DNA from: Janthinobacterium sp. CG3 | GTDB lineage: Bacteria; Pseudomonadota; Gammaproteobacteria; Burkholderiales; Burkholderiaceae_D | Reading direction: 5' to 3' | Assembly (NCBI RefSeq): GCF_000344615.1 | Contig: NZ_KB467824.1 | Coordinates: 4,969,660-5,033,659 of the forward strand | Length of the DNA: 64,000 bases | Part shown: positions 45,627 to 54,361 of the stretch, in pieces | Numbering within the stretch: the stretch's first letter is position 1 | How the letters are laid out: each line of letters opens with the position of its first letter | Notes under the pieces: model-generated | Databases searched by the model: none | Seen by the model: only the letters and a program-made list of their open reading frames with translations | What the model was told of the DNA's origin: nothing | Translations under genes and position numbers: made by a program

Positions 45627-47240
45627 TTAAAAACGTTTGTTGTAACTGACGCCGACATAGCGCACCCGGATGTTGCCGGCCACGTCTTCGCCGGCGTAGG
45701 GGTTGTAGATCACGTTGAACAGCTTGTTGCAGTTCAGATTGCAGTCGCTGTTGGCCGGCGCGTTGAAATGCCCGACCATGTAGCTGGCCGTCAGGCTGAC
45801 GTCGCTCTTCGGGCTCAGCTGGTAGCCCAGGCCGAAGCTGTACAGCCTGGTGTCCGGCAGCGGCGCGATCAAGTCGATCTTGTTGCCCGGGATCGAACTC
45901 TTGCGCGGCTCGTAGCCGAAGCGCACGGTCAGCTTCTCGGTCGGCAACAGCTGCAGGCCGTAGCCCATGTTGAGCACGCTCTTATAGCCGCGCGGGATCT
46001 TCAACTGGCCCGAGTTGGCGATGCCGTACAGGCGCGCCACCTCGAGCAGCTTGACGCTCTGGTCGAACTGGAACGTCAGCGCGTCCCATTCGGCCCAGCG
46101 GGCGTAGCTGGCGTCGACGTTCAGTTGCAGGTAGCGCAGCGGTTTGAGTTTGACGCCGATCTGCACGTGGGCCGGAAACGGGATGGTCGCCGTCAGGTTG
46201 CCCTTCTGCTCGGCCGGGATCGAGCTGGGCAGGCCGAGCACGGCGCCGACGATCGGTCCGAACAGGCTGCTGTTCATGCCGTTGACGAAACTGCGCAGCA
46301 TCGGCTCGGTGTTGAAGGTGTAGGTGCCGGTGTACTGGGTCTTCGAGCCGCCCTGGTAGACCGCGCCCAGCGCGAACCACGGGCGCGGCTCCCACAGCAC
46401 GCCCAGGTTCAGCGTCGGGTCGAACGGCGCCGTCATCTCCAGGCGCATCCGGGCGGCCTTCTTGAACGGGTTGACCATGCCGTCCTTGCCGCCGCCGCAC
46501 AGGCCGACGCTGAGCGTGTCGAGGATGTTGCCGCCGTTTTCCGGGCACCAGCCCTGCTGGAACTTGCCGAAGATGCCCAGCAGGCTGTTCGGGAAGCGCA
46601 TGTCGGTGTCGACGACGAAGGCGGCGTGGGCGATCGGCACCGACACGCCGAAGCGCAGCGTCTCCGAATACTTGTAGCCGACCGACGGCGCCGCGTACAC
46701 CAGGCGCTGCAACTGCACCTGGCGGCCCTGGAAGCGCGCCGGGTCGTTCGGCTCGGTGGTGCGGTCGATGCTCATCGCCTGCGACATATAGCTCTGGGTG
46801 GCGAAGGTGAAGCGCGAACCGGCCCGGTTGAAGGCCATGCCCAGGCCGGGGATCAGCACGCCCGGCAGGCGCCAGCCCGGCTTGCCGTAGGCCGGCACGA
46901 ACATGCCCTGGCGCACCGGGCCGGAGCTGGCGCCGGACAGCGGGTCGTCGCTCCAGCCGCCGACGTCGAAGCCGGCCGGCGCGCGGATCGTCGCGCCGGT
47001 GCGGATCGAGGCGCCGAAGGCGGAAAACGCTTCGCTGTCGCCGACCAGCCGGGCCAGCCCGGCCGGGTTGAAGTGGATCGAGTCGATCGCCGGCGGGTCG
47101 GCCGTGACGGCGTTGCCCAGCGCCATCGCGACGACGCTGGTGGTCAGGTTTTCGGTGATCGCCGCCGGCGCCGGCGCGGCGGCGGCGCACGCCGCGGCGG
47201 CGGCCAGCAGGCGCGCGCGGGCGGGGACGCGGCGACCCAT
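45627..47240 (-). CDS. OmpP1/FadL family outer-membrane protein
   Basis: 537 residues; a signal peptide (ARLLAAAAACAAAAPAPAA) then the FadL-type start (VVAMALGNAVTADPPAIDSI, HFNPAGLARL) with the NPA motif. The barrel ends in KRF. A Cys pair region (SDCNLNCNKLFN) is near the C-terminus. Family members transport hydrophobic compounds across the outer membrane; in this operon it could instead serve in passing or anchoring the exported proteins (inference). It starts 1 bp after the stop of the upstream porin gene. Confidence 0.85.
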   Translation of the reverse strand: MGRRVPARARLLAAAAACAAAAPAPAAITENLTTSVVAMALGNAVTADPPAIDSIHFNPAGLARLVGDSEAFSAFGASIRTGATIRAPAGFDVGGWSDDPLSGASSGPVRQGMFVPAYGKPGWRLPGVLIPGLGMAFNRAGSRFTFATQSYMSQAMSIDRTTEPNDPARFQGRQVQLQRLVYAAPSVGYKYSETLRFGVSVPIAHAAFVVDTDMRFPNSLLGIFGKFQQGWCPENGGNILDTLSVGLCGGGKDGMVNPFKKAARMRLEMTAPFDPTLNLGVLWEPRPWFALGAVYQGGSKTQYTGTYTFNTEPMLRSFVNGMNSSLFGPIVGAVLGLPSSIPAEQKGNLTATIPFPAHVQIGVKLKPLRYLQLNVDASYARWAEWDALTFQFDQSVKLLEVARLYGIANSGQLKIPRGYKSVLNMGYGLQLLPTEKLTVRFGYEPRKSSIPGNKIDLIAPLPDTRLYSFGLGYQLSPKSDVSLTASYMVGHFNAPANSDCNLNCNKLFNVIYNPYAGEDVAGNIRVRYVGVSYNKRF

Positions 47241-47241
47241 G

Positions 47242-48261
47242 TCAGAACGCCAGCGGCAGGCTCAGCCCGACCGACAGGTTGGGCGAGTCGGCCGTCAAGC
47301 CGATGCCCACCGACAGGTTGACGGTGGTCTTCGGCGAGACCCGGTAACCCAGCCCGAGGTTGAGCATGCCCGAGGTTTGCATCGTCGTCTTGGCGCTCTT
47401 GCCGTCGGAGAAGGTGAGCGTCGAGCCGGCCGAAATCGATTCCTGGAACGAGATCGTCGTCGAGATGCCGTACGACAGCGCGTAGGCGAAGCCGAGGCCG
47501 AAGCCGACGCTGGCGCCGGGCTCGACCTTGGTGAGCACGCGCGTGCCGTTGACCTGCCACAGGTGCTTGGCGGGCAGGCTGGCGCCGACGTTGACCGAGC
47601 CGAACAGGGCGACCGGGTCGACGATGCGGTTCACGTTCAGGCCGGCGTTGAAGCCGGTCACGCCGCTGCCGGTGGCCTGGCCGCTGCCGGCGACGACCTT
47701 GAACGGGCTGCGCCCGGACGGCAGGCGCACGCTGGCCGTGGCGGTCAGGTTGGGGCGGTCGCGCTGGGCCGCCAGCGGCTGCCAGCGCAGGCCCAGGCCG
47801 AGGTCGCCCAGCGAATTGGAGACGCCGCTTTTGCCGCGCGACTCGGCGTACTTCGACAGCACCGGCAGCGTGACGTTGCCGGTCAGGTTGTCGAGCAGGC
47901 CGTAGTCGGCCGAGAAGGTGTTGGTGATGGTGTGCGAGCTGGTGTTCTCGATGTCGAACAGGGTGATGTTGCCGGCCGACAGGTCGGTGATGATTTTTTC
48001 CTGGCCGATGTAGCTGTAGTTGAGGTCGTAGTTGAACTGGAACTGCTGGCGGCGGATCAGCGAATACTGCTTGTCGACCGCCGTCAGGGTCTGCTTCAGC
48101 AGCGCGCTCTGGTCGCCCTCGCCCTCGCGCTTGGCCAGCGCGTCGCGCGCCGCGTCCGAGCTGGCCGGGGCCGGCGCCGCCGGGCTTTCCTGGGCCAGCG
48201 CGGGGGCGGCCAGCAGCAGCCAGGCGCAGGCGAGGCTGGCTGGCGGGATGCGAATCTTCAT
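47242..48261 (-). CDS. Outer-membrane beta-barrel protein (phenol-degradation MetA-like)
   Basis: 339 residues: signal peptide (LACAWLLLAAPALAQ), a charged Ala-rich segment at 25-60 with a likely short coiled coil (LAKREGEGDQSALLKQTLTA), then a beta-barrel with alternating strands ending VGLSLPLAF. The repeated AVxx-L-TFSDG strands fit the pfam13557 group of putative outer-membrane transporters. It follows the C39 peptidase gene by 43 bp. Confidence 0.75.
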   Translation of the reverse strand: MKIRIPPASLACAWLLLAAPALAQESPAAPAPASSDAARDALAKREGEGDQSALLKQTLTAVDKQYSLIRRQQFQFNYDLNYSYIGQEKIITDLSAGNITLFDIENTSSHTITNTFSADYGLLDNLTGNVTLPVLSKYAESRGKSGVSNSLGDLGLGLRWQPLAAQRDRPNLTATASVRLPSGRSPFKVVAGSGQATGSGVTGFNAGLNVNRIVDPVALFGSVNVGASLPAKHLWQVNGTRVLTKVEPGASVGFGLGFAYALSYGISTTISFQESISAGSTLTFSDGKSAKTTMQTSGMLNLGLGYRVSPKTTVNLSVGIGLTADSPNLSVGLSLPLAF

Positions 48262-48304
48262 GGTGAGTCCTTGTCGAAAAGTGGAAGCGAAGGGGAGGGC
48301 GTGC

Positions 48305-49072
48305 CTACTGGCGGCGCATCCAGGTGCCGCTGGCGCCCGAATTGATGGCCCGTTCCAGCAGGTGGGTCTGGTTTTCCAGCGCGCCGAGGCGGGCGCGGTT
48401 GCTGACGCGGTCCATGTCGACGACGCCGAGTTCGCGGTCGCTCAGCGCCAGTTGCGCCGGCAGCGGCGCGTTCTTGGCCGGGTAGACGATGAACAGGGTG
48501 TTCTTGTCCCACAGCGCGGCGAATTCGGCCAGCGAGAAGACGATGTTGCCGGCCGACGGGTCGGCGATGTAGACGACGCCGTCGCGGATGCCGCGCAGCA
48601 CCACGAAGTGCTTGGCGCCGGCGTAGTCGATCGGCACGATGGCCGGATGCTCGAGCGCCAGCAAGTCCTTGATCTCGGCGCGGAAGCCGGCCCCCTCGAC
48701 GCCCAGCGCGGCGACGTAGCGCTTCATGTCGAGCAGGGAAAAACCGCGCCGCTCGATGATCTTTTCCTTCTCGCCGCGCTCGAGCATGCCCTCCATGGCC
48801 TGCTGTTCGCTGACCTTCAGGCCGAGGTGGAAATTCAGGATGGTCACCAGGGCGGCCGAGCCGCAGCTGTAGTCGAAGGCCTGGCGCACGATGTGGCGGT
48901 ACTTCAGCTCGGAGTACGGCTCCATCCGCACCGCCTGGCTGTAGGCGCCGCCGCCCAGCAGCGGCTGCGGCATCTGGTACTGGCCCTTGGGGCGGTCCAG
49001 CGGCGTGTGCCGCTCGACGACGCCGGCGCCGGCGATCAGCGCCGCCAGCACGCCCAGCAGGATCATCATCAT
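48305..49072 (-). CDS. C39 family (double-glycine type) cysteine peptidase, periplasmic
   Basis: 255 residues. An N-terminal hydrophobic signal or anchor (ILLGVLAALIAGAGVV) points the rest to the periplasm. The C39 triad is complete: the oxyanion Gln and catalytic Cys in RQAFDYSCGSAALVTIL (about 63-79), His in GAKHFVVLRGI, and Asp in VYIADPSAGNIV. C39 peptidases cut after double-glycine leaders, usually fused to ABC exporters; this one is free-standing. The four divergent genes encode exported proteins with such a motif just after the Sec signal, so they are likely substrates. First gene of a seven-gene leftward operon. Confidence 0.85.
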   Translation of the reverse strand: MMMILLGVLAALIAGAGVVERHTPLDRPKGQYQMPQPLLGGGAYSQAVRMEPYSELKYRHIVRQAFDYSCGSAALVTILNFHLGLKVSEQQAMEGMLERGEKEKIIERRGFSLLDMKRYVAALGVEGAGFRAEIKDLLALEHPAIVPIDYAGAKHFVVLRGIRDGVVYIADPSAGNIVFSLAEFAALWDKNTLFIVYPAKNAPLPAQLALSDRELGVVDMDRVSNRARLGALENQTHLLERAINSGASGTWMRRQ

Positions 49073-49807
49073 GGCGCACCGCCGGCGCCGGGCAGCCGCG
49101 CCGGGCCGGCGCGCGAAGTGAATCGATACAGGCTTACCCGAGGCGTCCGGCGCCCCATGACTGCGTCCATCTTGTCTCCAATGTCTCTAATAAGAACGGT
49201 CGTGCTTTATTAAGCCGACAGGTTTTCTTTATATTTTTGTAACTTATTAACGCATGATTCCAGTGCCCGGGGCAACTTATAAAATTAGATCGCTGCCTCT
49301 AGGATTTTCTTCAAAACTTATGCTAACGCAAACAACGGTCGCACGGCACGGGCGCCACTGTGCATGGCTCGCAGGGTCAAGTGCTTGGCTTTGCGGGTCA
49401 GCGCGCGAGCGCGGGGTCCCGTTGAAAAACGGCGGGGAGCGCTCGTGGTACCGCCTGGAAAAACGCATTGCCCGCGTCGGTTCATCCACCATTCCAACCA
49501 CTTCAAAATGGGTCACAACGCCGCCTCGTTCGGCTCGGTCGCGATGACCGGATCGACCTGCGCGGCACCCAGGTGTGGATCTGGGCGCACGAGGATTCCC
49601 CACGGCGTTGGCCGCCGCCGCGGCGACCGCGGCGCTGGCTTGCGAGGCCCGTCGCTTGGCCCGGAAAGTCAGCGCAACAGGCTTTACCGGCGCCGCCGCA
49701 GCCCATAAGATGGACCTGCAACATTGAAATAATACTCATGCGGCAAAGGGGCTTTTCCCGGCGCCGACACCACAAAAACAAGCATGTCAATCAACGGAGA
49801 CAACACC
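49073..49807. other. Divergent regulatory region with a paralogue fragment
   Basis: 735 bp. The part from 49195 to 49330 is AT-rich and likely holds the promoters for both arms. From about 49340 to 49500 the sequence is GC-rich and unassigned, with an unusual GAAAAACGGCGGGGAGCGCT stretch at 49422-49441. A frameshifted fragment of an exported-protein gene occupies 49503-49590. Confidence 0.55.
49503..49590 (+). pseudogene. 3' fragment of a fifth exported-protein paralogue, frameshifted
   Basis: These 88 bp match 50237-50325, the end of the first exported-protein gene, with a one-base deletion and about three substitutions. KMGHNAASFGSVAM is readable, then the frame breaks before the IDLRGTQVWIWAH ending. 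Sequence upstream of 49503 does not match the family, so only the end survives. Confidence 0.75.
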
Positions 49808-50326
49808 ATGAAACTGATCAAACAAACCGCCATCGCCGCCTTGCTGTCCTCGATCGCCCTGGCCGCCTCGGCGATGACGCCGATCCAGGACGCCGAACTG
49901 AGCACTGTCAGCGGCCAGGACGGCGTGTCGATCACGGCCAACCTGAACGTCAAGATCGACTCCTTCGTCTACACCGATACCGACGCGGTCGACGCCTCGA
50001 CCGGCCTGGGCGGCGGTTCGGTTAGCTTCAACGGCATCAAGGTCAACGGCCTGATCGCCGCCAGCATCGACATCCTCAGCAAGGCTTCGTTCCTGCAGGC
50101 GGCCGGCGCCGCCGGCGTGACCAATCCGGGCACCTTCTACAACCCGGCCACCGGCGGCGACGTGGTGCAGATCGCCATCCCGGCCGACGTGCAGGTTGCC
50201 GCCGGCAAGTTCTTGAACGTGTCGGTGGACGCGATCAAAATGGGTCACAACGCCGCCTCGTTCGGCTCGGTCGCGATGAACCAGATCGACCTGCGCGGTA
50301 CCCAGGTCTGGATCTGGGCGCACTAA
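49808..50326 (+). CDS. Exported beta-rich protein with double-glycine-like leader (1 of 4)
   Basis: 172 residues. ATG 49808 follows GGAG by 8 bp. Sec signal 1-22 (AIAALLSSIALAASA), then TPIQDAELSTVSGQDGVSIT (24-43): an ELxxVxGQ motif like a bacteriocin leader, then a low-charge beta-rich domain. It ends in FGSVAMNQIDLRGTQVWIWA followed by H. Possibly related to the FilA/DUF6160-type pilus-associated proteins, but I am not certain. Likely substrate of the divergent C39 peptidase, with cleavage expected after residue 37 (inference). Surface or extracellular role unknown. Confidence 0.65.
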   Translation: MKLIKQTAIAALLSSIALAASAMTPIQDAELSTVSGQDGVSITANLNVKIDSFVYTDTDAVDASTGLGGGSVSFNGIKVNGLIAASIDILSKASFLQAAGAAGVTNPGTFYNPATGGDVVQIAIPADVQVAAGKFLNVSVDAIKMGHNAASFGSVAMNQIDLRGTQVWIWAH

Positions 50327-50418
50327 GCGGCGCGCGGCCGCTTGAAGCGCCGGCGCCACGCCAGCCGGCGCGGCCGGCGTTCCTACAGCATTCCCGGCGC
50401 ACGCGGCGCCGCTCACGG

Positions 50419-51240
50419 ATGACCATGATGACCGCTCTCCCTTTGACGCCGTCCCCGCCCGCCCGCTGGCGCCGCGCCATCCTCGCGCTGGCCGGCCTGG
50501 CCGCGGCCGCGCCGGCCTGGGCCCAATTGCGCCCGCTCGACGACCAGGCGCTGTCGCACGTGCGGGGGCAGGGGCTGTTGTCGATCAGCAACGCCAGCCT
50601 GGGAGGGTTTGACTTCACCCGCATCGGCCTGGACGCCGACGTCGCGCTCAACGCCAATGTCCGCAACACCCGGCTGGGCGAATACACGCTGGCCACGCGC
50701 AACGGCCTGGGCGCCGACATCGACATGCCGCTGCTGCAGTTCGGCCGCAGCGACGCCGGCGACGCGGCCCGGCTGGTACACATCAGCAATCCCTATTTTG
50801 AATTCGTTTTCCGCGGCGACGGCGCCGCCCGCGAGGTGATCGGCCTGCGCATCGGCTTCGACGGCATCAGCGGCGACGTCGGCCTGAAGCTGGCCAGCCT
50901 GTCGGGCTCGATGCGCGTGGCCGGCAGCGGCGCCGACGGCGCCGCGCTGCTGCTCGACTCGCGCCTGGACGCCGGCGGCGGCAAGCGCTGGGACGGCGCC
51001 TGCGCCGCGCCCTGCCTGCCGCTGGCGCAGCTGGGCGGCGTGCGCGCCGGCGACGCCAGCGGCCCCAGCCGCGACTTTTGGATTTCCATGTTGAAGACCG
51101 GCGTGCAATTCCAGGCGCCGGCCGGCGGCGCCGGCCTGCCCGACGCCGCGCAGGCCGGCATGTGGTTGAACTGGCGCGACCGCTTGAGCGCGCTCGGCGT
51201 CAACGGCCTGACCCCGCCCAACCTGCCGAAGGGACGCTGA
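50419..51240 (+). CDS. Exported beta-rich protein with double-glycine-like leader (2 of 4)
   Basis: 273 residues. Sec signal about 15-35 (RAILALAGLAAAAPAWAQ), then LRPLDDQALSHVRGQGLLSI (37-56), the leader-like motif with GQ in place of GG. A long domain follows with alternating polar and apolar residues, typical of beta structure, including HISNPYFEFVFRGDG and a Cys pair (CAAPCLPLAQLGG). It ends 2 bp before the next gene, so the set is an operon. Confidence 0.6.
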   Translation: MTMMTALPLTPSPPARWRRAILALAGLAAAAPAWAQLRPLDDQALSHVRGQGLLSISNASLGGFDFTRIGLDADVALNANVRNTRLGEYTLATRNGLGADIDMPLLQFGRSDAGDAARLVHISNPYFEFVFRGDGAAREVIGLRIGFDGISGDVGLKLASLSGSMRVAGSGADGAALLLDSRLDAGGGKRWDGACAAPCLPLAQLGGVRAGDASGPSRDFWISMLKTGVQFQAPAGGAGLPDAAQAGMWLNWRDRLSALGVNGLTPPNLPKGR

Positions 51241-51242
51241 GC

Positions 51243-52112
51243 GTGCGCGCGCCTTGGGGTCTTTCTCGCGCGGCGGCGCTGGCGTGGCTGGCGTGGCTGG
51301 CGGCGGCGGGGCCGGCGGCGGCGTTCGAACCGCTGAGCGACGCGGCGCTGTCGGCGGTGCGCGGCGGCGACGGCGTCAGCTTCGACCTGGCCGGTTTTTC
51401 GATGTCCGGCGACGCCCGCGTCACCTACACGGCGGCGCCCGGGCGCAGCCTGTACACCGGCGCCGCCAGCGCCGCGCGCAGCGACGGCGCCGACCCGTTC
51501 GGCGACCCGTACCGCCTCGACGTCGTCGGCGCCGCCGGCCGCGCCGACTACTTCCAACTGGCCTTTCCGCTCAACGCCGCCGGCGCGCAGCGCTGGCAGT
51601 TCGCCTACGACTGGGGCGTGACGGCCGACGGCGTCAGCCGCGACGGCGGCAGCGTGGTGTGGCAAGACGCGCGCTGGTACGGCGGCGGCCTGCAGTTCGC
51701 CACGCCGGAGTTCCACGACGGCGTCGCCTTCGGGTTGGCGCTGCACCTGCGCGTGGGCGAGCTGGCGCTGCGCCCGCGCGGCCGCGGCGACGCCAGCGAG
51801 CAACTGGCGCTGCGCGGCATCCGCCTGGGCGGCGTCGACGCCGACGGCAACTTCGACAACACGCCGTGGGTGCTGGCCGACGTCGCGGCGCAGCCGGCGC
51901 TGCTGAACGCGCTGAGCGACGAAAGCGGGCCGCGGCTGCACTTCGGCATCGGCTGGCCGGACGCGCGCTTCGGCAACGGCGCGGCGTCGTCCGGCGCCCT
52001 GCAGGTCGACAACATCTGCTTCGTCAGCGCCGGCCGGCCGACTGTCGACCTGGGTTCGTCGCGCATCGGCGCGCTGCAGATCCAGTACCTCGACGTGAAG
52101 TTCAAGCGCTGA
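51243..52112 (+). CDS. Exported beta-rich protein with double-glycine leader (3 of 4)
   Basis: 289 residues from GTG 51243, 2 bp after the previous stop. Sec signal (AALAWLAWLAAAGPAAA), then FEPLSDAALSAVRGGDGVSF (28-47), a canonical GG leader motif. The mature part carries WQDARWYGGGLQFATPEF and ends LGSSRIGALQIQYLDVKFKR, the family C-terminal pattern. A single Cys (DNICFVSAG) is present. The next gene starts 1 bp after its stop. Confidence 0.6.
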   Translation: MRAPWGLSRAAALAWLAWLAAAGPAAAFEPLSDAALSAVRGGDGVSFDLAGFSMSGDARVTYTAAPGRSLYTGAASAARSDGADPFGDPYRLDVVGAAGRADYFQLAFPLNAAGAQRWQFAYDWGVTADGVSRDGGSVVWQDARWYGGGLQFATPEFHDGVAFGLALHLRVGELALRPRGRGDASEQLALRGIRLGGVDADGNFDNTPWVLADVAAQPALLNALSDESGPRLHFGIGWPDARFGNGAASSGALQVDNICFVSAGRPTVDLGSSRIGALQIQYLDVKFKR

Positions 52113-52113
52113 T

Positions 52114-52587
52114 ATGGGGCGCTTGCCGCTGGCCTGGCTGGGCCTGTTTTGCCTGCTCTGCGGCGGAGCCGCGGCGGGCCAAGGGCTGCGCCCGCTCGAC
52201 GACGGCGAACTGTCCGCGGTGCGCGGCGGCGACGGCGTCGCCTTTGCCGCCCACATCGTCATCAACGACCCGACGCTGGTCGGCGCGGTCAGCGACAGCC
52301 GTCTGTCGCTGGGCTTCAAGGGCGACGGCCAGAGCAACTACCTGGTCATCAAAAACCTGCGCGGCAGCGTCGACATGTTCGCCTTCAGCATCGGCGTCAA
52401 CAAAAAGCCGGACGGCGGCGACTACGTCGCGCTCGGCCTGCCGGGCTACGTCAAGTTCAGCAATTTCGGCTTCGAATCGCTGAGCGTGCAGAGCGATCCG
52501 CTGGCGCCGGTGGCCAGCAGCCTGGGCAGCCTGAACATCCACGGCGGCATGGCGCTGCAAGGCCAGTTCCGCCTGTGGGCGCACTGA
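52114..52587 (+). CDS. Exported beta-rich protein with double-glycine leader (4 of 4)
   Basis: 157 residues. Signal peptide 1-24 (LAWLGLFCLLCGGAAAG), then LRPLDDGELSAVRGGDGVAF (26-45), the clearest GG leader motif of the set. The mature part has NYLVIKNLRGSVDMFAFSIG and ends LGSLNIHGGMALQGQFRLWA followed by H, closely like the ending of protein 1. Last gene of the rightward operon. Confidence 0.62.
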   Translation: MGRLPLAWLGLFCLLCGGAAAGQGLRPLDDGELSAVRGGDGVAFAAHIVINDPTLVGAVSDSRLSLGFKGDGQSNYLVIKNLRGSVDMFAFSIGVNKKPDGGDYVALGLPGYVKFSNFGFESLSVQSDPLAPVASSLGSLNIHGGMALQGQFRLWAH

Positions 52588-52615
52588 GCCGCCGCCCGCG
52601 GTTGCAAGCGCCGCC

Positions 52616-52993
52616 TTAAAACGGCAGCGGCTGCTTGCTCAACGCCACCGCGACAATATAGCCAAACGCCGCCAGCGCGCCGGCGAAGGCCAGCGCGCGC
52701 ACCGCCTTGGTCTTGCCGCGTTTCAAAGCGAGCGTCCCCAGCACGATATACACCAGCAGCGCGACGACCTTGGCGCTGAGCCAGGCCTGCACGAACGGAT
52801 ACTGCTTGCTCCACAGCGCCAGCGCCAGCGCGCTGGCCAGCAACAACGTATCGATCACGTGCGGGGCGATCCTCACCCAGCGCCGTTGCAGCAGCGCCGA
52901 GTCGCCCAGCATCCAGCATCCGCGCAGCAGGAACAAGACGCCACTGAGCATGGCGAAGGCGACGTGCAGGTGTTTCAACGCGAAATACGTCAT
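52616..52993 (-). CDS. SirB2 family membrane protein
   Basis: 125 residues with four membrane helices (LHVAFAMLSGVLFLLRGCWM; VIDTLLLASALALALWS; AKVVALLVYIVLGTLAL; AFAGALAAFGYIVAVAL). The start KHLHVAFAMLSGVLFLLRG is the SirB2 signature. Function is uncertain. It is convergent with the exported-protein operon. Confidence 0.88.
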   Translation of the reverse strand: MTYFALKHLHVAFAMLSGVLFLLRGCWMLGDSALLQRRWVRIAPHVIDTLLLASALALALWSKQYPFVQAWLSAKVVALLVYIVLGTLALKRGKTKAVRALAFAGALAAFGYIVAVALSKQPLPF

Positions 52994-53150
52994 GGTGCTG
53001 GCGTCCTTGAATGATGAGTTGCCGCCATCATCGGTGCTGGCGTCGCGCCACGCAAGCGGAATCTGCCGCCAATCCGCGTCAAAACGGCGCGCCGCCGGTT
53101 GCCCGGGGGGGGCGCCGAAAGGGGAGGGCGGGGAGGGCGGTGGAAACGGC

Positions 53151-54140
53151 CTACGCGGCGGCGCGCCGGATCTGCGCGGTGAGCTCGTACGAGCGCAGGC
53201 GGTGCTGGTGGTCGAAAATCTGCGAGGTGATCATCAGCTCGTCGGCGCCGCTGCGCTCGATGAAGGCGTGCAACTGGCGCGCGACGGTGTCGGGCGCGCC
53301 GATGGCCGAGCACGACAGCACCGCGTCGAGCATCGCGCGCTCCTGCGGGCCGAGGTTTTCCAGGTAGCCCGGCAGCGGCGGCTGCAGGCGCGCCGGCCGG
53401 CCGCTGCGCAGGTTGACGAAAGCTTGCTGCATCGACGTCGCGCGCAGTTGCGCCTCGGCGTCGGTGTCGGCGGCAAAGACGTTGAAACCCAGCATCACGT
53501 AGGGCGTGGCCAGTTGCGCCGACGGGCGGAAGTTGTCGCGGTAAAACGCCACCGCCTGCATCATCTGCTGCGGCGCGAAGTGCGAGGCGAAGGCGTAGGG
53601 CAGGCCGAGGTGGGCCGCCAGTTGTGCGCCGAACATGCTCGAGCCAAGTATCCACAGCGGCACCTTACTACCCTTGCCGGGCACCGCCAGTACGCGCTGC
53701 TTGGGCGCGTCGGACAGGTAGTCCATCAACTCCAGCACGTCTTGCGGGAAGGCGTCGGCGTCCGATTCCAGGTTGCGGCGCAGCGCCCGCGCGGTGGCCT
53801 GGTCGGAGCCGGGCGCGCGGCCCAGCCCGAGGTCGATGCGGCCGGGGTGGAGCGCCTCGAGCGTGCCGAATTGCTCGGCGATCACTAGCGGCGAGTGGTT
53901 CGGCAGCATGACGCCGCCGGCGCCGACCCGGATGGTGCGGGTGCCGGCGGCGACGTGCGCCATCACCACCGCCGTGGCGGCGCTGGCGATGCCGGGCATG
54001 CCGTGGTGTTCGGCCAGCCAGTAGCGTTGGTAGCCCCAGCGTTCGCCGTGCTGCGCCAGTTCGAGCGTGTTGCGAAACGAGGCGGCCGCGCTGCCGCCCT
54101 CGACGATGGGGGCGAGATCGAGTATGGAAAATGGAATCAT
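53151..54140 (-). CDS. LLM class flavin-dependent oxidoreductase
   Basis: 329 residues, a bacterial luciferase-like TIM barrel of the MsnO8 group. Motifs: [20 protein letters not shown] (4-23), [20 protein letters not shown] (40-59), [34 protein letters not shown] and [20 protein letters not shown]. It probably uses FMN; the substrate is unknown. The start at 54140 opens directly with the conserved IPFSILDL stretch. Confidence 0.92.
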   Translation of the reverse strand: MIPFSILDLAPIVEGGSAAASFRNTLELAQHGERWGYQRYWLAEHHGMPGIASAATAVVMAHVAAGTRTIRVGAGGVMLPNHSPLVIAEQFGTLEALHPGRIDLGLGRAPGSDQATARALRRNLESDADAFPQDVLELMDYLSDAPKQRVLAVPGKGSKVPLWILGSSMFGAQLAAHLGLPYAFASHFAPQQMMQAVAFYRDNFRPSAQLATPYVMLGFNVFAADTDAEAQLRATSMQQAFVNLRSGRPARLQPPLPGYLENLGPQERAMLDAVLSCSAIGAPDTVARQLHAFIERSGADELMITSQIFDHQHRLRSYELTAQIRRAAA

Positions 54141-54361
54141 GCACCGGATATCGGGACGGCGGGCGCAAACGCAATGGTAGATTGCCATTCCCCTGTCGCC
54201 GGCAGGGGCATCGCCGGCGACCGGGGCGCGTCGTTGCCGCCAAGACGCCGGAAAAAACGCCGTCCACTGCGCCCGGACAAGCAAGTCCGGCGCCGCGCCG
54301 AACTTTCCGGCGCCGTCCAAGTCTGAACTGGTTTACCCACCCGACCGAAACGGCGCCGCGT

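Noticed and set aside
49340..49500. Possible mobile-element or group II intron remnant
   Set aside because: The GC-rich stretch is unlike its neighbours, but no intron domain, reverse transcriptase or terminal repeat could be recognised.
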